From Thiodiazotropha sp040791665 (GTDB lineage: Bacteria; Pseudomonadota; Gammaproteobacteria; Chromatiales; Chromatiaceae), in contig JBFNNX010000016.1 in the NCBI GenBank assembly GCA_040791665.1, forward strand, positions 248,001 through 312,000: DNA of 64,000 nucleotides. The letters run 5' to 3'. Below the pieces are notes generated by a model. It worked only from the letters and a program-made list of their open reading frames with translations, was not told the DNA's origin and ran no database searches. Shown here piece by piece: positions 46,090-54,513 of the stretch (the stretch's first letter is position 1; every line of letters starts with the position of its first letter). A program made the position numbers and the translations under genes.

Positions 46090-46665
46090 CTATTTGAGAT
46101 AAATTATTAACACCAAAAAGACGATCACCAGTATCCAGCCAAGGCGATCCACATAGCGATGCAGTACCTTTTCCATGCGCGCACCGCCCCAAGCCATCAA
46201 TGCCGCCACTAGAAAGAAACGTGCCCCCCGTCCGATTATGGAAGCAACTACAAAGGGAAGGAACGCCATACCAATAACGCCCGCGGTAATGGTAAAAATC
46301 TTGTAGGGGATGGGTGAGAAACCTGCCAGGAATATTGCCCAGAACCCCCACTCGCCAAACCACGCCTTGGTATTCAGATAGCCCTCCCAATAACCGAAGC
46401 TGTGCAACCATGGCTGTACCAAATCGAACGCATATACGCCGATGAGATAACCGAACATACCTCCTATTACAGAGGCCAGGGTGGTCAGGCCTGCGAAGAA
46501 CCAAGCCTGATTTGGTCGCGCCATACTCATCGGCGCCAGCATGACATCGGGAGGAATCGGAAAAAATGAGGATTCGGCAAAGCTTAGGCCCGCAAGATAG
46601 GCGGGTGCATGGGGGTGGCGAGACCACTGCATGGTACGGGCATAGAGCGAGGAGAAAAGAGACAT
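46090..46665 (-). CDS. yqaA: YqaA/DedA-like membrane protein
   Basis: A 191-residue membrane protein of the YqaA branch of the DedA/SNARE-associated family. Recognisable elements are SLFSSLYARTMQWSRHPHAP, FFPIPPDVMLAPM (the DedA E/F-F-P motif), GVYAFDLVQPW, FLAGFSPIPYKIFTITAGV and IGRGARFFLVAALM. DedA proteins have been linked to membrane lipid transport and homeostasis. Its start overlaps the pcm stop (TGATG) and nlpD follows, so the surE-pcm-yqaA-nlpD genes form one transcript. Confidence 0.85.
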   Translation of the reverse strand: MSLFSSLYARTMQWSRHPHAPAYLAGLSFAESSFFPIPPDVMLAPMSMARPNQAWFFAGLTTLASVIGGMFGYLIGVYAFDLVQPWLHSFGYWEGYLNTKAWFGEWGFWAIFLAGFSPIPYKIFTITAGVIGMAFLPFVVASIIGRGARFFLVAALMAWGGARMEKVLHRYVDRLGWILVIVFLVLIIYLK

Positions 46666-47297
46666 CAGATCATTCCACCCATCAACGGTACAAAGTTCAC
46701 TGATTCCAGATGCTCCTGCTGAAATCCATCGCGTGTCCGTGTAACCCTTACCATGATCTGTCCTTTGCTGCTCTGGATCGGTATCACCAAGCGGCCTCCC
46801 ACAGCCAATTGGTCCAGTAGTGATTGCGGTAGCCCCGGTGGCGCGGCGGTCACCAATATGGCATCGAAAGGTGCGTATTCAGGCAGACCAATGCCTCCAT
46901 CACTATGCTTGAGACGAATGTTGCGCAGGCCAAGTTCCCTGAACCTGAGCCGGGCCTGATCGAGTAGTGCCGATATTCGTTCAACACTGTATACCCGGCG
47001 CACCAATTGGGCCAAAATGGCGCATTGATAGCCGGAACCGGTACCAATTTCCAAGACCATCTCCGGCATCCCGCCCTCGATCAACGCCTCAGTCATGCGC
47101 GCGACGGTATAGGGCTGAGAAATGGTTTGGCCATGGCCTATGGGTAGAGCCGTCTCTTCATAGGCGCGGCTTGCCAGCGCCTCGTCGACAAAGATATGCC
47201 GGGGGGTATTCCGCATCGCTTCCAGCACAGCCTGATGCCGAATCCCTTTTTTTCGCAGCCGTTCGATCAAACGCTGCCTGGTACGTTGTGAGGTCAT
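46665..47297 (-). CDS. pcm: Protein-L-isoaspartate O-methyltransferase
   Basis: A 210-residue SAM-dependent methyltransferase that starts repair of isoaspartyl residues in aged proteins. The start at 47297 is supported by AAGGGA 5 bases upstream; an earlier ATG at 47342 would overlap surE and add an unrelated arm. PRHIFVDEALASRAYEETAL and the SAM loop VLEIGTGSGYQCAIL are typical, as is GHGQTISQPYTVARMTEAL. It overlaps yqaA at its end. Confidence 0.93.
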   Translation of the reverse strand: MTSQRTRQRLIERLRKKGIRHQAVLEAMRNTPRHIFVDEALASRAYEETALPIGHGQTISQPYTVARMTEALIEGGMPEMVLEIGTGSGYQCAILAQLVRRVYSVERISALLDQARLRFRELGLRNIRLKHSDGGIGLPEYAPFDAILVTAAPPGLPQSLLDQLAVGGRLVIPIQSSKGQIMVRVTRTRDGFQQEHLESVNFVPLMGGMI

Positions 47298-47326
47298 GCC
47301 GATCCCTTGATGCTCTGGGCGCATGA

Positions 47327-48070
47327 TCACTGTACAAGCCACTCGTTAATAGTCTGCAACGCGCTGTGACGAGTAAGATCGACCTGCAGCGGCGTCACTG
47401 AGACATACCCCTGCCTGACCGTATAAAAATCGGTACCCGGTCCGGCATCCTGCTCTGCGCCTGCGGGTCCGACCCAATAGATGGTGTTTCCCCTGGGATC
47501 GCTGGTTTTGACAACCGGCTCGGCCTTGTGTCTGTGGCCAAGGCGCGTTGAGCGGATCCCCAGCAACTGGTCATAGGGAAGATCTGGAACATTGACATTG
47601 AGGATCACATTTTCCGATAACGGAAAACGCACCAGCCGGGTGATTAACTCCTCGGCAACACGGGCCGCGGTATCGAAATGTTGGGGATCGTGGGAATTCA
47701 TGGATATGGCAATGGCAGGAAAACCCAAAAAGCGCCCTTCTGTCGCTGCCGCTACCGTACCGGAATAGAGTACATCATCCCCCATATTCGGACCTGCATT
47801 GATACCCGAGATAACCAGATCCGGCTCTTCATCAAGGAGTCCGGTGATTGCGAGATGGACACAATCGGTCGGTGTACCATCCACCCTGATGAAACCGTTT
47901 TCCATGGTACGGGCACGTAGTGGGTTGACCAGGGTCAGAGAGTTGCTGGCACCGCTACGATCCTGATCAGGGGCCACCACCACGATCTCACCAACCGTCG
48001 ACAGCTGCCCGGCCAATATCCGCAGCCCAGGGGCCTGATAACCATCGTCGTTGCTAAGGAGGATTTTCAT
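47327..48070 (-). CDS. surE: 5'/3'-nucleotidase SurE
   Basis: A 247-residue survival protein starting at the ATG at 48070, giving MKILLSNDDGYQAPG with the paired metal-binding aspartates; a GTG three codons earlier is less likely. Other signature regions are VVAPDQDRSGASNSLTL, GTPTDCVHLA, LVISGINAGPNMGDDVLYSGTV in outline, and NVNVPDLP. It dephosphorylates nucleoside monophosphates. It is first in the surE-pcm-yqaA-nlpD-rpoS run. Confidence 0.94.
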   Translation of the reverse strand: MKILLSNDDGYQAPGLRILAGQLSTVGEIVVVAPDQDRSGASNSLTLVNPLRARTMENGFIRVDGTPTDCVHLAITGLLDEEPDLVISGINAGPNMGDDVLYSGTVAAATEGRFLGFPAIAISMNSHDPQHFDTAARVAEELITRLVRFPLSENVILNVNVPDLPYDQLLGIRSTRLGHRHKAEPVVKTSDPRGNTIYWVGPAGAEQDAGPGTDFYTVRQGYVSVTPLQVDLTRHSALQTINEWLVQ

Positions 48071-48187
48071 ACCGGGCACAATATACTGGAAAGTCTCAAC
48101 CTTCTCACCTCTCCTTTACACTCTCCGATTGAGATTCCCTTCAGCAGCCCATACCATAGATACAAACACCCGTTGAGTTGATGGGAA

Positions 48188-48733
48188 ATGAGTAACGAAG
48201 AGAAAAAAGTCGACGACAATATGCTGTTTTTCGAGGCACTTGGCGATGTAAAGCCGATACGACAGCAACGGGCTGAACCGTATCGCCGCAAACTGCCGCC
48301 CAGACCGCTGAATCTCCCTGTCGGTGATGAAGACGAAACCGAGCGGGATCTCTATGCCGATCAGGAGATCGAGACAGGCGAGGTACTCGAGTTTGCAAGG
48401 CCTGGGGTGCAACAGCGTGTTTTGCATGATCTGCGTAGAGGCTATCTGGAGATCGGTGCCGAGCTGGATTTGCACGGGTTGACCGTGCGCTACGCTCGGG
48501 ACGATCTGAATCGGTTTCTCAAGGTCTGTCAGGAAAGGGATATCCGTTGCGTACGTATCATCCATGGCAAGGGCTATCGGTCAGAGGGAAAACAACCGAT
48601 TCTCAAGCAAAAACTCAACCTCTGGCTGAGACAGAGGGATGATGTGCTCGCCTTCACATCAGCCACCCGTCGGGATGGCGGTACCGGTGCAGCCTATGTG
48701 CTGCTGCGTAACCCCAGAAAGGGCAAGCGATGA
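48188..48733 (+). CDS. Smr-domain endonuclease-like protein
   Basis: A 181-residue protein with a Smr domain at the C-terminus: LDLHGLTVRYARDDLNRFL, then IIHGKGYRSEGKQPILK and GGTGAAYVLLR, the set used for nicking in MutS2-type and stand-alone Smr proteins. An N-terminal arm of about 90 residues with RAEPYRRKLPPRPLNLP precedes it. The gene is divergent from surE. The substrate in cells is not established; nucleic acid cleavage or ribosome rescue are known roles of the domain. Confidence 0.84.
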   Translation: MSNEEKKVDDNMLFFEALGDVKPIRQQRAEPYRRKLPPRPLNLPVGDEDETERDLYADQEIETGEVLEFARPGVQQRVLHDLRRGYLEIGAELDLHGLTVRYARDDLNRFLKVCQERDIRCVRIIHGKGYRSEGKQPILKQKLNLWLRQRDDVLAFTSATRRDGGTGAAYVLLRNPRKGKR

Positions 48734-48893
48734 CTATTGCATGAATCATTGAAATTTAAGTTATACCTAGTAAAATGGTTGGTTATTGAGTCCGCAGTAC
48801 AAGCACTATCGGTTCCGATGGCATATCCCCAAAACGACTTGACTGCCCCTGGTCTCTGTATGTAAGCCTGGAGACATATGAAGGAGAGCTGTA

Positions 48894-49451
48894 TTGGCAA
48901 TCAGAATTAAAAGTCAGTGGCACGACGAGGACACCTCACGTTCGGCGGAAGAGCTGGGAGGCGCCATCGCCTTCATTGCCTGGCGCCTCGCCCTGGATAA
49001 GGCCATCACGTTACATGGTAGGAATTTTGTCTATGAAAACGACGAACAACGACTCGCCGTGATTGCTGAATACTTATGCTTTGAGGCTCAAATCTGCGAC
49101 CGACTGATCCATGGGATGGCCGACAATGAGAGTCGGGTAGCAATCATTACCGCATTGGTGATGAAAATGGCTGAACACTTTCAAGACAACGCATCTGACC
49201 TGCTTGGAGCGGGCGACCATGGAAACGGCTTCATTGAACGCTACAACCAACGTTCAGGCGAGTACGCTGATTTCAATTTCGATCGGCAAGGTCCCAGTTA
49301 TCCTTTTCTGCGCCATCTCGGTTTTGAGATCCAACAGGTCATGGGCAACAGGGAGCATGAGAACCGCTGGGTTATCGATCAGGTGATGGATGTGGATGCC
49401 CCTGAAGTCTACAAACAGCTGGCACGCGCGGTCAGAAATCTCTTCGATTAG
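48894..49451 (+). CDS. Helical protein of unknown function, in MoxR cassette
   Basis: A 185-residue protein that appears almost wholly helical. It starts with TTG at 48894, supported by AGGAG 7 bases upstream. No catalytic motif is visible; the middle has ICDRLIHGMADNESRVAIIT and the end GNREHENRWVIDQVMD. It is 9 bases upstream of the MoxR ATPase gene, so it is probably translated with it, and may be an adaptor or substrate. I do not recognise the family. Confidence 0.68.
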   Translation: MAIRIKSQWHDEDTSRSAEELGGAIAFIAWRLALDKAITLHGRNFVYENDEQRLAVIAEYLCFEAQICDRLIHGMADNESRVAIITALVMKMAEHFQDNASDLLGAGDHGNGFIERYNQRSGEYADFNFDRQGPSYPFLRHLGFEIQQVMGNREHENRWVIDQVMDVDAPEVYKQLARAVRNLFD

Positions 49452-49460
49452 GAGATCCGT

Positions 49461-50507
49461 ATGCGTCCAATTCAGTTAATCACGATCCTCGAACAGGAGT
49501 TCATAAGTACCCGCGCCGGCCACCATACGCCGGTCATGCTCTGGGGCCCCCCCGGTGTAGGCAAGTCGGATATGGTGCGTGAAGTCGCGCAGAACCACCA
49601 GGCGCCGGTAATCGATATTCGGCTCTCGCAAATGGAGCCCAGTGACCTGAGAGGCATCCCGTTCAGAGTCAATGGCAGTGTAGAGTGGGCGATCCCCTCT
49701 ATCCTACCAAATAGCGAACGTCATGGAGCGGAGGGAATACTGTTCCTCGACGAGATCACCTCGGCGCCACCGACTGTCTCCGCTGCCGCCTACCAGTTGA
49801 TTCTTGATCGCCGCTTGGGTGAGTACCAGGTTCCGCACGGATGGGCCATCTTTGCCGCCGGAAATCGGCAGGGAGATCGTGGCGTCACCTACAGCATGCC
49901 GGCTCCATTGGCCAACCGCTTCTCCCACTTCGAAGTGGAGACCAATCTGGATGATTGGGTCGCCTGGGCCTATCGCACCGATATAGATGAGCGGATTATC
50001 GCTTTTTTGCGCTTTCGGCCAGAACTGCTCTTTGACTTCGACCCCGCGCACAATCCTGTCGCCTTCCCTTCGCCCCGTTCATGGGAGTTCGCCCATCGCG
50101 CACTGCAAAAGTTCGATAGACATCCGCATCTTTTACAGGGTGCCTTACAGGCCTGTGTCGGACCTGCCGCAGGGGTGGAGTTGAACGCCTTCGTCAACAG
50201 TCTCGACAAGATGCCGGATCTGGATGCCATCATCGCCGGTGAAAATGTGCCGGTACCCGATGAAATTGACCTGCAGTACGCCATAGCCGCCGCCCTGGTA
50301 GGACGTGCCATACGTGCCCATGAGGCGGGTGATGGAACCGTCACGCATGGCCGGATCCTTGAGTATGCAGGCCTGTTTCCGCAACGGGAGATGGGGGTAA
50401 TGCTGGTCTCCGATATGCATCGTGCCATCGGTGAGGCTATTTTCACCGTCCCCCAATTCAGCGACTGGGCCCAGGCGGTATCGGATGTGATGCTCTATGA
50501 ATCTTAG
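49461..50507 (+). CDS. MoxR-family AAA+ ATPase
   Basis: A 348-residue AAA+ ATPase. Walker A is GPPGVGKSD (residues 29-37) and Walker B is GILFLDEITSAPPTV. Sensor elements include AAGNRQGDRGVTYSMPAPLANRF. The C-terminal lid has PSPRSWEFAHRAL. MoxR-type ATPases work with VWA proteins to mature or remodel other proteins; here the VWA-like partner is encoded next downstream. It is preceded at 9 bases by a gene for a helical protein of unknown family. Confidence 0.86.
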   Translation: MRPIQLITILEQEFISTRAGHHTPVMLWGPPGVGKSDMVREVAQNHQAPVIDIRLSQMEPSDLRGIPFRVNGSVEWAIPSILPNSERHGAEGILFLDEITSAPPTVSAAAYQLILDRRLGEYQVPHGWAIFAAGNRQGDRGVTYSMPAPLANRFSHFEVETNLDDWVAWAYRTDIDERIIAFLRFRPELLFDFDPAHNPVAFPSPRSWEFAHRALQKFDRHPHLLQGALQACVGPAAGVELNAFVNSLDKMPDLDAIIAGENVPVPDEIDLQYAIAAALVGRAIRAHEAGDGTVTHGRILEYAGLFPQREMGVMLVSDMHRAIGEAIFTVPQFSDWAQAVSDVMLYES

Positions 50508-50510
50508 GAA

Positions 50511-50743
50511 TCCGCAAATGAACGCTAAGAAAAGCAAATGAATGTCCACTATGCATCATGAAAATTTCGCAGACCGGGGCCATATACCCCACCAACCAAA
50601 TCTGGTTGCAGAACATCGGTGGTGCCGAGCCGCACCCTACGCAAGTAATAAGCTGTGGGAGTTGGCCGATCAACAAGCGGGTGGAGATGAACGGCATGAA
50701 CTATAAGGAAACACATTTGCGTTCATTTGCGTTCATTTGCGGA
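50511..50743. repeat. 233-bp element bounded by 15-bp inverted repeats
   Basis: TCCGCAAATGAACGC (50511-50525) and GCGTTCATTTGCGGA (50729-50743) are perfect inverted repeats with the bounded sequence inserted between moxR and the VWA-like gene. Inside the right end, GTTCATTTGC occurs twice in tandem (50721-50740). The inside has small ORFs of no known family. Such ATTTGCGTTCATTTGCG repeats are scattered in many bacterial genomes. It probably disrupts what would otherwise be a tight operon. Confidence 0.55.
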
Positions 50744-50755
50744 CTCTAAAATCAA

Positions 50756-51988
50756 ATGGACAAGGAACAGATCGAAACCAAGCTGTCGGCGGCCCGTACC
50801 AAGCTGATTCTGGACAAACCCTTTCTCGGTGCTTTGGTGATGCGGCTTCCCATGCAGGAGGCCAATGCGGATTGGTGTCCCGCCACCGCAACCGATGCAA
50901 AAAAATTCTATTACAATCCCGAGTTCATCGATCAGCTGAGTCTGGATGAGACACAATTCATGCTGGCCCATGAGGCCCTGCACTGCGCCCTTTCGCATTT
51001 TGCCCGACGCCAACACCGTAACAAACTCCATTGGGATATGGCGTGTGATTACGCCATCAATCCCTTGTTGATAGAGGACGGCCTCAGGCCTCCGCCCGGA
51101 TCCCTGTTCCTACTCCAATTCGAGGGCATGACTGCCGAGGAGATCTATCCTCTGTTGGATGAGAAGGACGATGAAACACCCTTGGACAATCATGTCTACG
51201 ATCAGGACAACACCAAGGGCTCGGGAGCCGGCAAGACCGAGAAGGATATCTCCAATAGAAACGACCGGACCGAAACTGAGAATGAAGGTGATGATAGCGG
51301 GAATCAACAAAGCGGTGACGGGTCAGCCGCCGACCAACCGCCTCCCCTCACGCCCGATGAGGCTGAAACATTGAATATCCAGTGGCAGCAACGCCTTGCG
51401 GGCGCAGCCCAACAAGCCATGCAGGTAGGCAAGCTGGACGGGGCGATGGCACGCATGGTGGATCACCTGCTGCAACCGCAGCTGCCCTGGCGGTTGCTGC
51501 TTGCCCGCTATATGACCGCGATCGCCCGGGATGATTTCAGCTATATGCGTCCCTCCCGGCGGGAGGGTGAGCATATTCTTCCCAGCCTACGCAGCAATCA
51601 GGTCGAACTAATCGTTGCACTGGATAGCAGCGGTTCCATACAGGACCATGAGATGGGCGAGTTTCTTTCGGAAATCAACGCCCTGAAGGGGCAGTTGCGA
51701 GCCCGCATTACCCTCCTCGCCTGCGACTCGGCAATCGCCGAGGATGCACCCTGGGTGTATGAGGCCTGGGAGGATTTCCAGCTTCCAGCCAAACTCACCG
51801 GCGGTGGCGGCACCAGTTTCGAACCGGTCTTTGAATGGATCTCCACGCAGGGCATGAGACCCGACCTGCTAGTCTATTTCACTGACGCGGAGGGCGCCTT
51901 TCCTGCCCAAGCACCCCACTATCCGGTAATCTGGCTGGTGAAAGGAAAACGCACCCCGCCCTGGGGACGACGCATCCAGCTCAATTGA
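50756..51988 (+). CDS. VWA-like / putative metallopeptidase (DUF2201 family)
   Basis: A 410-residue protein. The N-terminal half carries a metallopeptidase-like HEALH site (His72, Glu73, His76) in AHEALHCALSHFARRQ. A charged linker (residues about 135-205, rich in D, E, G, N) leads to a C-terminal VWA-like domain with LIVALDSSGSIQDHE (MIDAS DxSxS), LACDSAIAEDA and GGTSFEPV. This layout is that of the VWA/DUF2201 proteins paired with MoxR ATPases. It may be the substrate-recruiting partner of the ATPase upstream. Whether the peptidase site is active is unknown. Confidence 0.8.
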   Translation: MDKEQIETKLSAARTKLILDKPFLGALVMRLPMQEANADWCPATATDAKKFYYNPEFIDQLSLDETQFMLAHEALHCALSHFARRQHRNKLHWDMACDYAINPLLIEDGLRPPPGSLFLLQFEGMTAEEIYPLLDEKDDETPLDNHVYDQDNTKGSGAGKTEKDISNRNDRTETENEGDDSGNQQSGDGSAADQPPPLTPDEAETLNIQWQQRLAGAAQQAMQVGKLDGAMARMVDHLLQPQLPWRLLLARYMTAIARDDFSYMRPSRREGEHILPSLRSNQVELIVALDSSGSIQDHEMGEFLSEINALKGQLRARITLLACDSAIAEDAPWVYEAWEDFQLPAKLTGGGGTSFEPVFEWISTQGMRPDLLVYFTDAEGAFPAQAPHYPVIWLVKGKRTPPWGRRIQLN

Positions 51989-52007
51989 TCCAGGGCCTGT
52001 TGACACT
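51988..52007. repeat. Short repeat, copy 1 (also at 61097)
   Basis: ATCCAGGGCCTGTTGACACT matches a second copy at 61097-61116 in 19 of 20 positions. This copy begins on the last base of the VWA-like gene's stop codon. CTGTTG and CAACAG just after form a short inverted repeat. Both copies lie at convergent 3' ends. Confidence 0.6.
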
Positions 52008-52039
52008 GATCCAGGCAACAGCGTCCACTTGAATTCAGT

Positions 52040-52606
52040 TCACATTGATTTCTTAAGGGTAAAGGCGCCTCGCAGGTCACCCACCTTGTATCCACGTGCC
52101 TTGTCGGCAGGATAGAGTTCATCCAGTTTAGCCGCCACAGGTTCAGCAATTGCCTCGCCATGACATTTGGTACAGACCTCAGCGGTGGGGATTGCCTTCA
52201 TCATGCGAAAAACCTTACCTCCCCCCTCATCGACGATCTCAGCTTTGATCAACTTCATCGGATCCTCGCCGGCGGCCTTGCGTGTCTCGAACTCCATCAA
52301 TACAGACTTTTCCCAGGCGTCAGGTGCATTTTTCTGATTTCGCAGTTTCAAGCTGGTCCTGCCGACTTCCCAGCCACTCATTTGAGAATGGGCCTCTGCC
52401 AGATTTGGAGCGACAATATTGCAAGTGGCAATGGTACCTACAGGCCCGCTCTGTTTCATTCCCTTTACCAATTCGCCTTTCAGATCGCCGAAAAAGGCCT
52501 TAATGACACCTTTTCCCTCCTCCATGTTCGCTTGCAGGGATTGATCTGCCTGTACGTTGCCTGAAATCAATAGAGCTGTCGCCATAGCTAATGCGCTTTT
52601 AGTCAT
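52040..52606 (-). CDS. DUF3365 (Tll0287-like) mono-haem cytochrome c
   Basis: A 188-residue secreted protein from the ATG at 52606, chosen because GGAG lies 8 bases upstream and a signal peptide (MTKSALAMATALLISGNVQA) follows; the longer frame adds 50 unlikely residues. The haem-binding motif is CTKCHG at residues 145-150, with conserved CNIVAP at about 62. The family is probably a periplasmic electron carrier or sensor domain. It is on the opposite strand from both neighbours. Confidence 0.8.
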   Translation of the reverse strand: MTKSALAMATALLISGNVQADQSLQANMEEGKGVIKAFFGDLKGELVKGMKQSGPVGTIATCNIVAPNLAEAHSQMSGWEVGRTSLKLRNQKNAPDAWEKSVLMEFETRKAAGEDPMKLIKAEIVDEGGGKVFRMMKAIPTAEVCTKCHGEAIAEPVAAKLDELYPADKARGYKVGDLRGAFTLKKSM

Positions 52607-53028
52607 CGATGAATCTCCAACAATTGCCGAATCAACCGGATCGATCATACCCGGTAGTAAATAGCGGCTAAGATTAAACAAATTGACCCCATCACAGCAA
52701 GGCTGCCGTGACGATTGGACAACCACGGGTTTGCATATCCTGCCTGCCGGGAGCATTCTTTATCATGCCTCGTCACCTCGAGCACACCTTTCAATCGTGG
52801 CGCCTTTATAGGTACGGTGGACTAATAGTGGATAGACTTGGAGCATAACCAATTGTTCCGCCTATGCTAAGAGATTTGAGGAGCTGACAAACCGACAGCT
52901 GCAGACTGCCACTGCAAATGTCCTTGGCGATCAACAGCAAATTGTGTTAACAAAGCGGGATGGCACCTTTACGGATCAAATCAGTAATATCAGGAACTAA
53001 CCGTGCTTGCAGGGGATCAGTTAAAGGC
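52607..53028. other. Intergenic region, no feature recognised
   Basis: This divergent gap of 422 bases lies between the DUF3365 gene and the M48 protease gene. It would contain both promoters. The in-frame extension of the cytochrome ORF (to 52756) and the first 23 codons of the protease ORF (from 52960) look non-coding. I see no hairpin or operator that stands out. Confidence 0.4.
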
Positions 53029-54513
53029 ATGATCATAAGTGCGCTGAAAAAACCATACATTTTCATGCTCGTCGCCAGCCTGGCTGCCATATCCAGTGCC
53101 GGATCGCAGGAGGTTGAAACGATCCAGTTGCCGGAACTCGGGTCTCCATCGGATCAGTATTTGACGCCCAGTGATGAAGCCCGTTTAGGAAGAGAGTTCA
53201 TGCGCAGTGTGCGAAAAACGGGAACAGTGCTGGATGATCCTCTAATCACAGAGTACATCCAGCAATTGGGTGACAAGCTACTGAAACAGAGTGAAGCGGT
53301 TGGCCAGCAATTCACCTTTTTCGTAATCGAAAAACCTGAAATCAACGCCTTTGCCGGCCCAGGGGGTTATATCGGCATCTACAGCGGTTTGATTCTGGCG
53401 ACTCAGAGTGAAAGTGAATTGGCCTCTGTCATCGCCCATGAAATCGCCCATGTCACTCAGAAACATCTGCTACGTGCTTTCGATGCCGCCAACCGAATGA
53501 GCGGCAAGACCGCAGCCCTTTTGTTGGCCTCAATTCTGGTGGGCGTTGCCGGTTCGCCCGATGCCGGTCTCGCCATGGCAACAGGTGTCCAGGCAGGCGC
53601 CATTCAGGAACAAATCAACTTTACTCGCAGTAATGAAGAGGAGGCGGATACGGTCGGCATCCAGATTCTCGCAAAGTCCGATTTCGATCCACGGGCCATG
53701 CCAATTTTCTTTGAACGCCTGACCCATGCAAGCCGACTCTACGAATCCGGCATACCCGAAATACTTCGAACCCATCCGGTCACCAGCAACCGTGTAGCCG
53801 ATGCGCTGGGTCGAGCGGAAAAGTACAGCTACCGTCAGTTCCCAGGCAACTTGAGTTACAACCTGACTCGTGAAGCCCTACGCGTCAGACAGTTCAAAGA
53901 TCCCGGCAAGGCAGTCAAACACTTTGCCACTGGACTCAAAGAGGGACGCCACCTAAATCAGGTGGCCCATGAATACGGGTATGCGCTTGCCCTCTCGGCT
54001 GATCAGCAATATCAGAAAGCAGAAAAGATACTCGAAGAACTATTGCGCGAGAACCCGAGTCAGGTGGAGTACATGCTGGCCAGTGCAAGCATTGCGGGTA
54101 AAAGCGGCGACCTTGAAAAGGGACTCAAGATTCTTGATACCTACTACAGCCTGATGCCGGAGAACTACCCACTTGCAATCGCCTATATTCAGGCACTCAC
54201 GACCGCGAACAAACTGGAGAAAGCCCGCGAAATCACCCAGCAATCAATAACTTTGCGCAACAATGAACCCACGCTCTATCGCCTGCTCAGCAAGATCGAG
54301 GAACTGGACGACAACCAGGCGGAATCACACCGTATTCTGGCTGAGGCGTTTGCTGCCGATGGCGATCTTGCAGCAGCCGTTCAGCAACTGGAGATAGCGT
54401 TAAACAGCGCGAACAAATCGGATTTCTATCTCACGTCACGCATAGAATCCCGGCTCAATAAATTGCGTGATCTGCAGAAGGCACAGAAAAAATCAGATAA
54501 TAAAAATAATTGA
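53029..54513 (+). CDS. bepA: M48 metalloprotease with TPRs (BepA/YfgC-like)
   Basis: A 494-residue periplasmic protein from the ATG at 53029, which is followed directly by a signal peptide (KKPYIFMLVASLAAISSA). The M48 domain has the zinc motif in IAHEIAHVTQKH (His137, His141 in this numbering) and the third ligand in NEEEADTVG. The C-terminal half is made of TPR-like helices (about residues 275-470). BepA degrades stalled outer-membrane proteins and helps LptD assembly. Length and domain order match that family well. Confidence 0.88.
   Translation: MIISALKKPYIFMLVASLAAISSAGSQEVETIQLPELGSPSDQYLTPSDEARLGREFMRSVRKTGTVLDDPLITEYIQQLGDKLLKQSEAVGQQFTFFVIEKPEINAFAGPGGYIGIYSGLILATQSESELASVIAHEIAHVTQKHLLRAFDAANRMSGKTAALLLASILVGVAGSPDAGLAMATGVQAGAIQEQINFTRSNEEEADTVGIQILAKSDFDPRAMPIFFERLTHASRLYESGIPEILRTHPVTSNRVADALGRAEKYSYRQFPGNLSYNLTREALRVRQFKDPGKAVKHFATGLKEGRHLNQVAHEYGYALALSADQQYQKAEKILEELLRENPSQVEYMLASASIAGKSGDLEKGLKILDTYYSLMPENYPLAIAYIQALTTANKLEKAREITQQSITLRNNEPTLYRLLSKIEELDDNQAESHRILAEAFAADGDLAAAVQQLEIALNSANKSDFYLTSRIESRLNKLRDLQKAQKKSDNKNN

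Noticed and set aside
46076..46627. N-terminal extension of the nlpD frame by about 184 residues
   Set aside because: It lies inside yqaA in another frame and is basic, cysteine-rich and unlike any NlpD; a lipoprotein signal begins only near 46,060.
50711..50740. Possible CRISPR-like tandem repeat
   Set aside because: Only two direct copies of a 10-base unit with no spacers; it is part of an inverted-repeat element.
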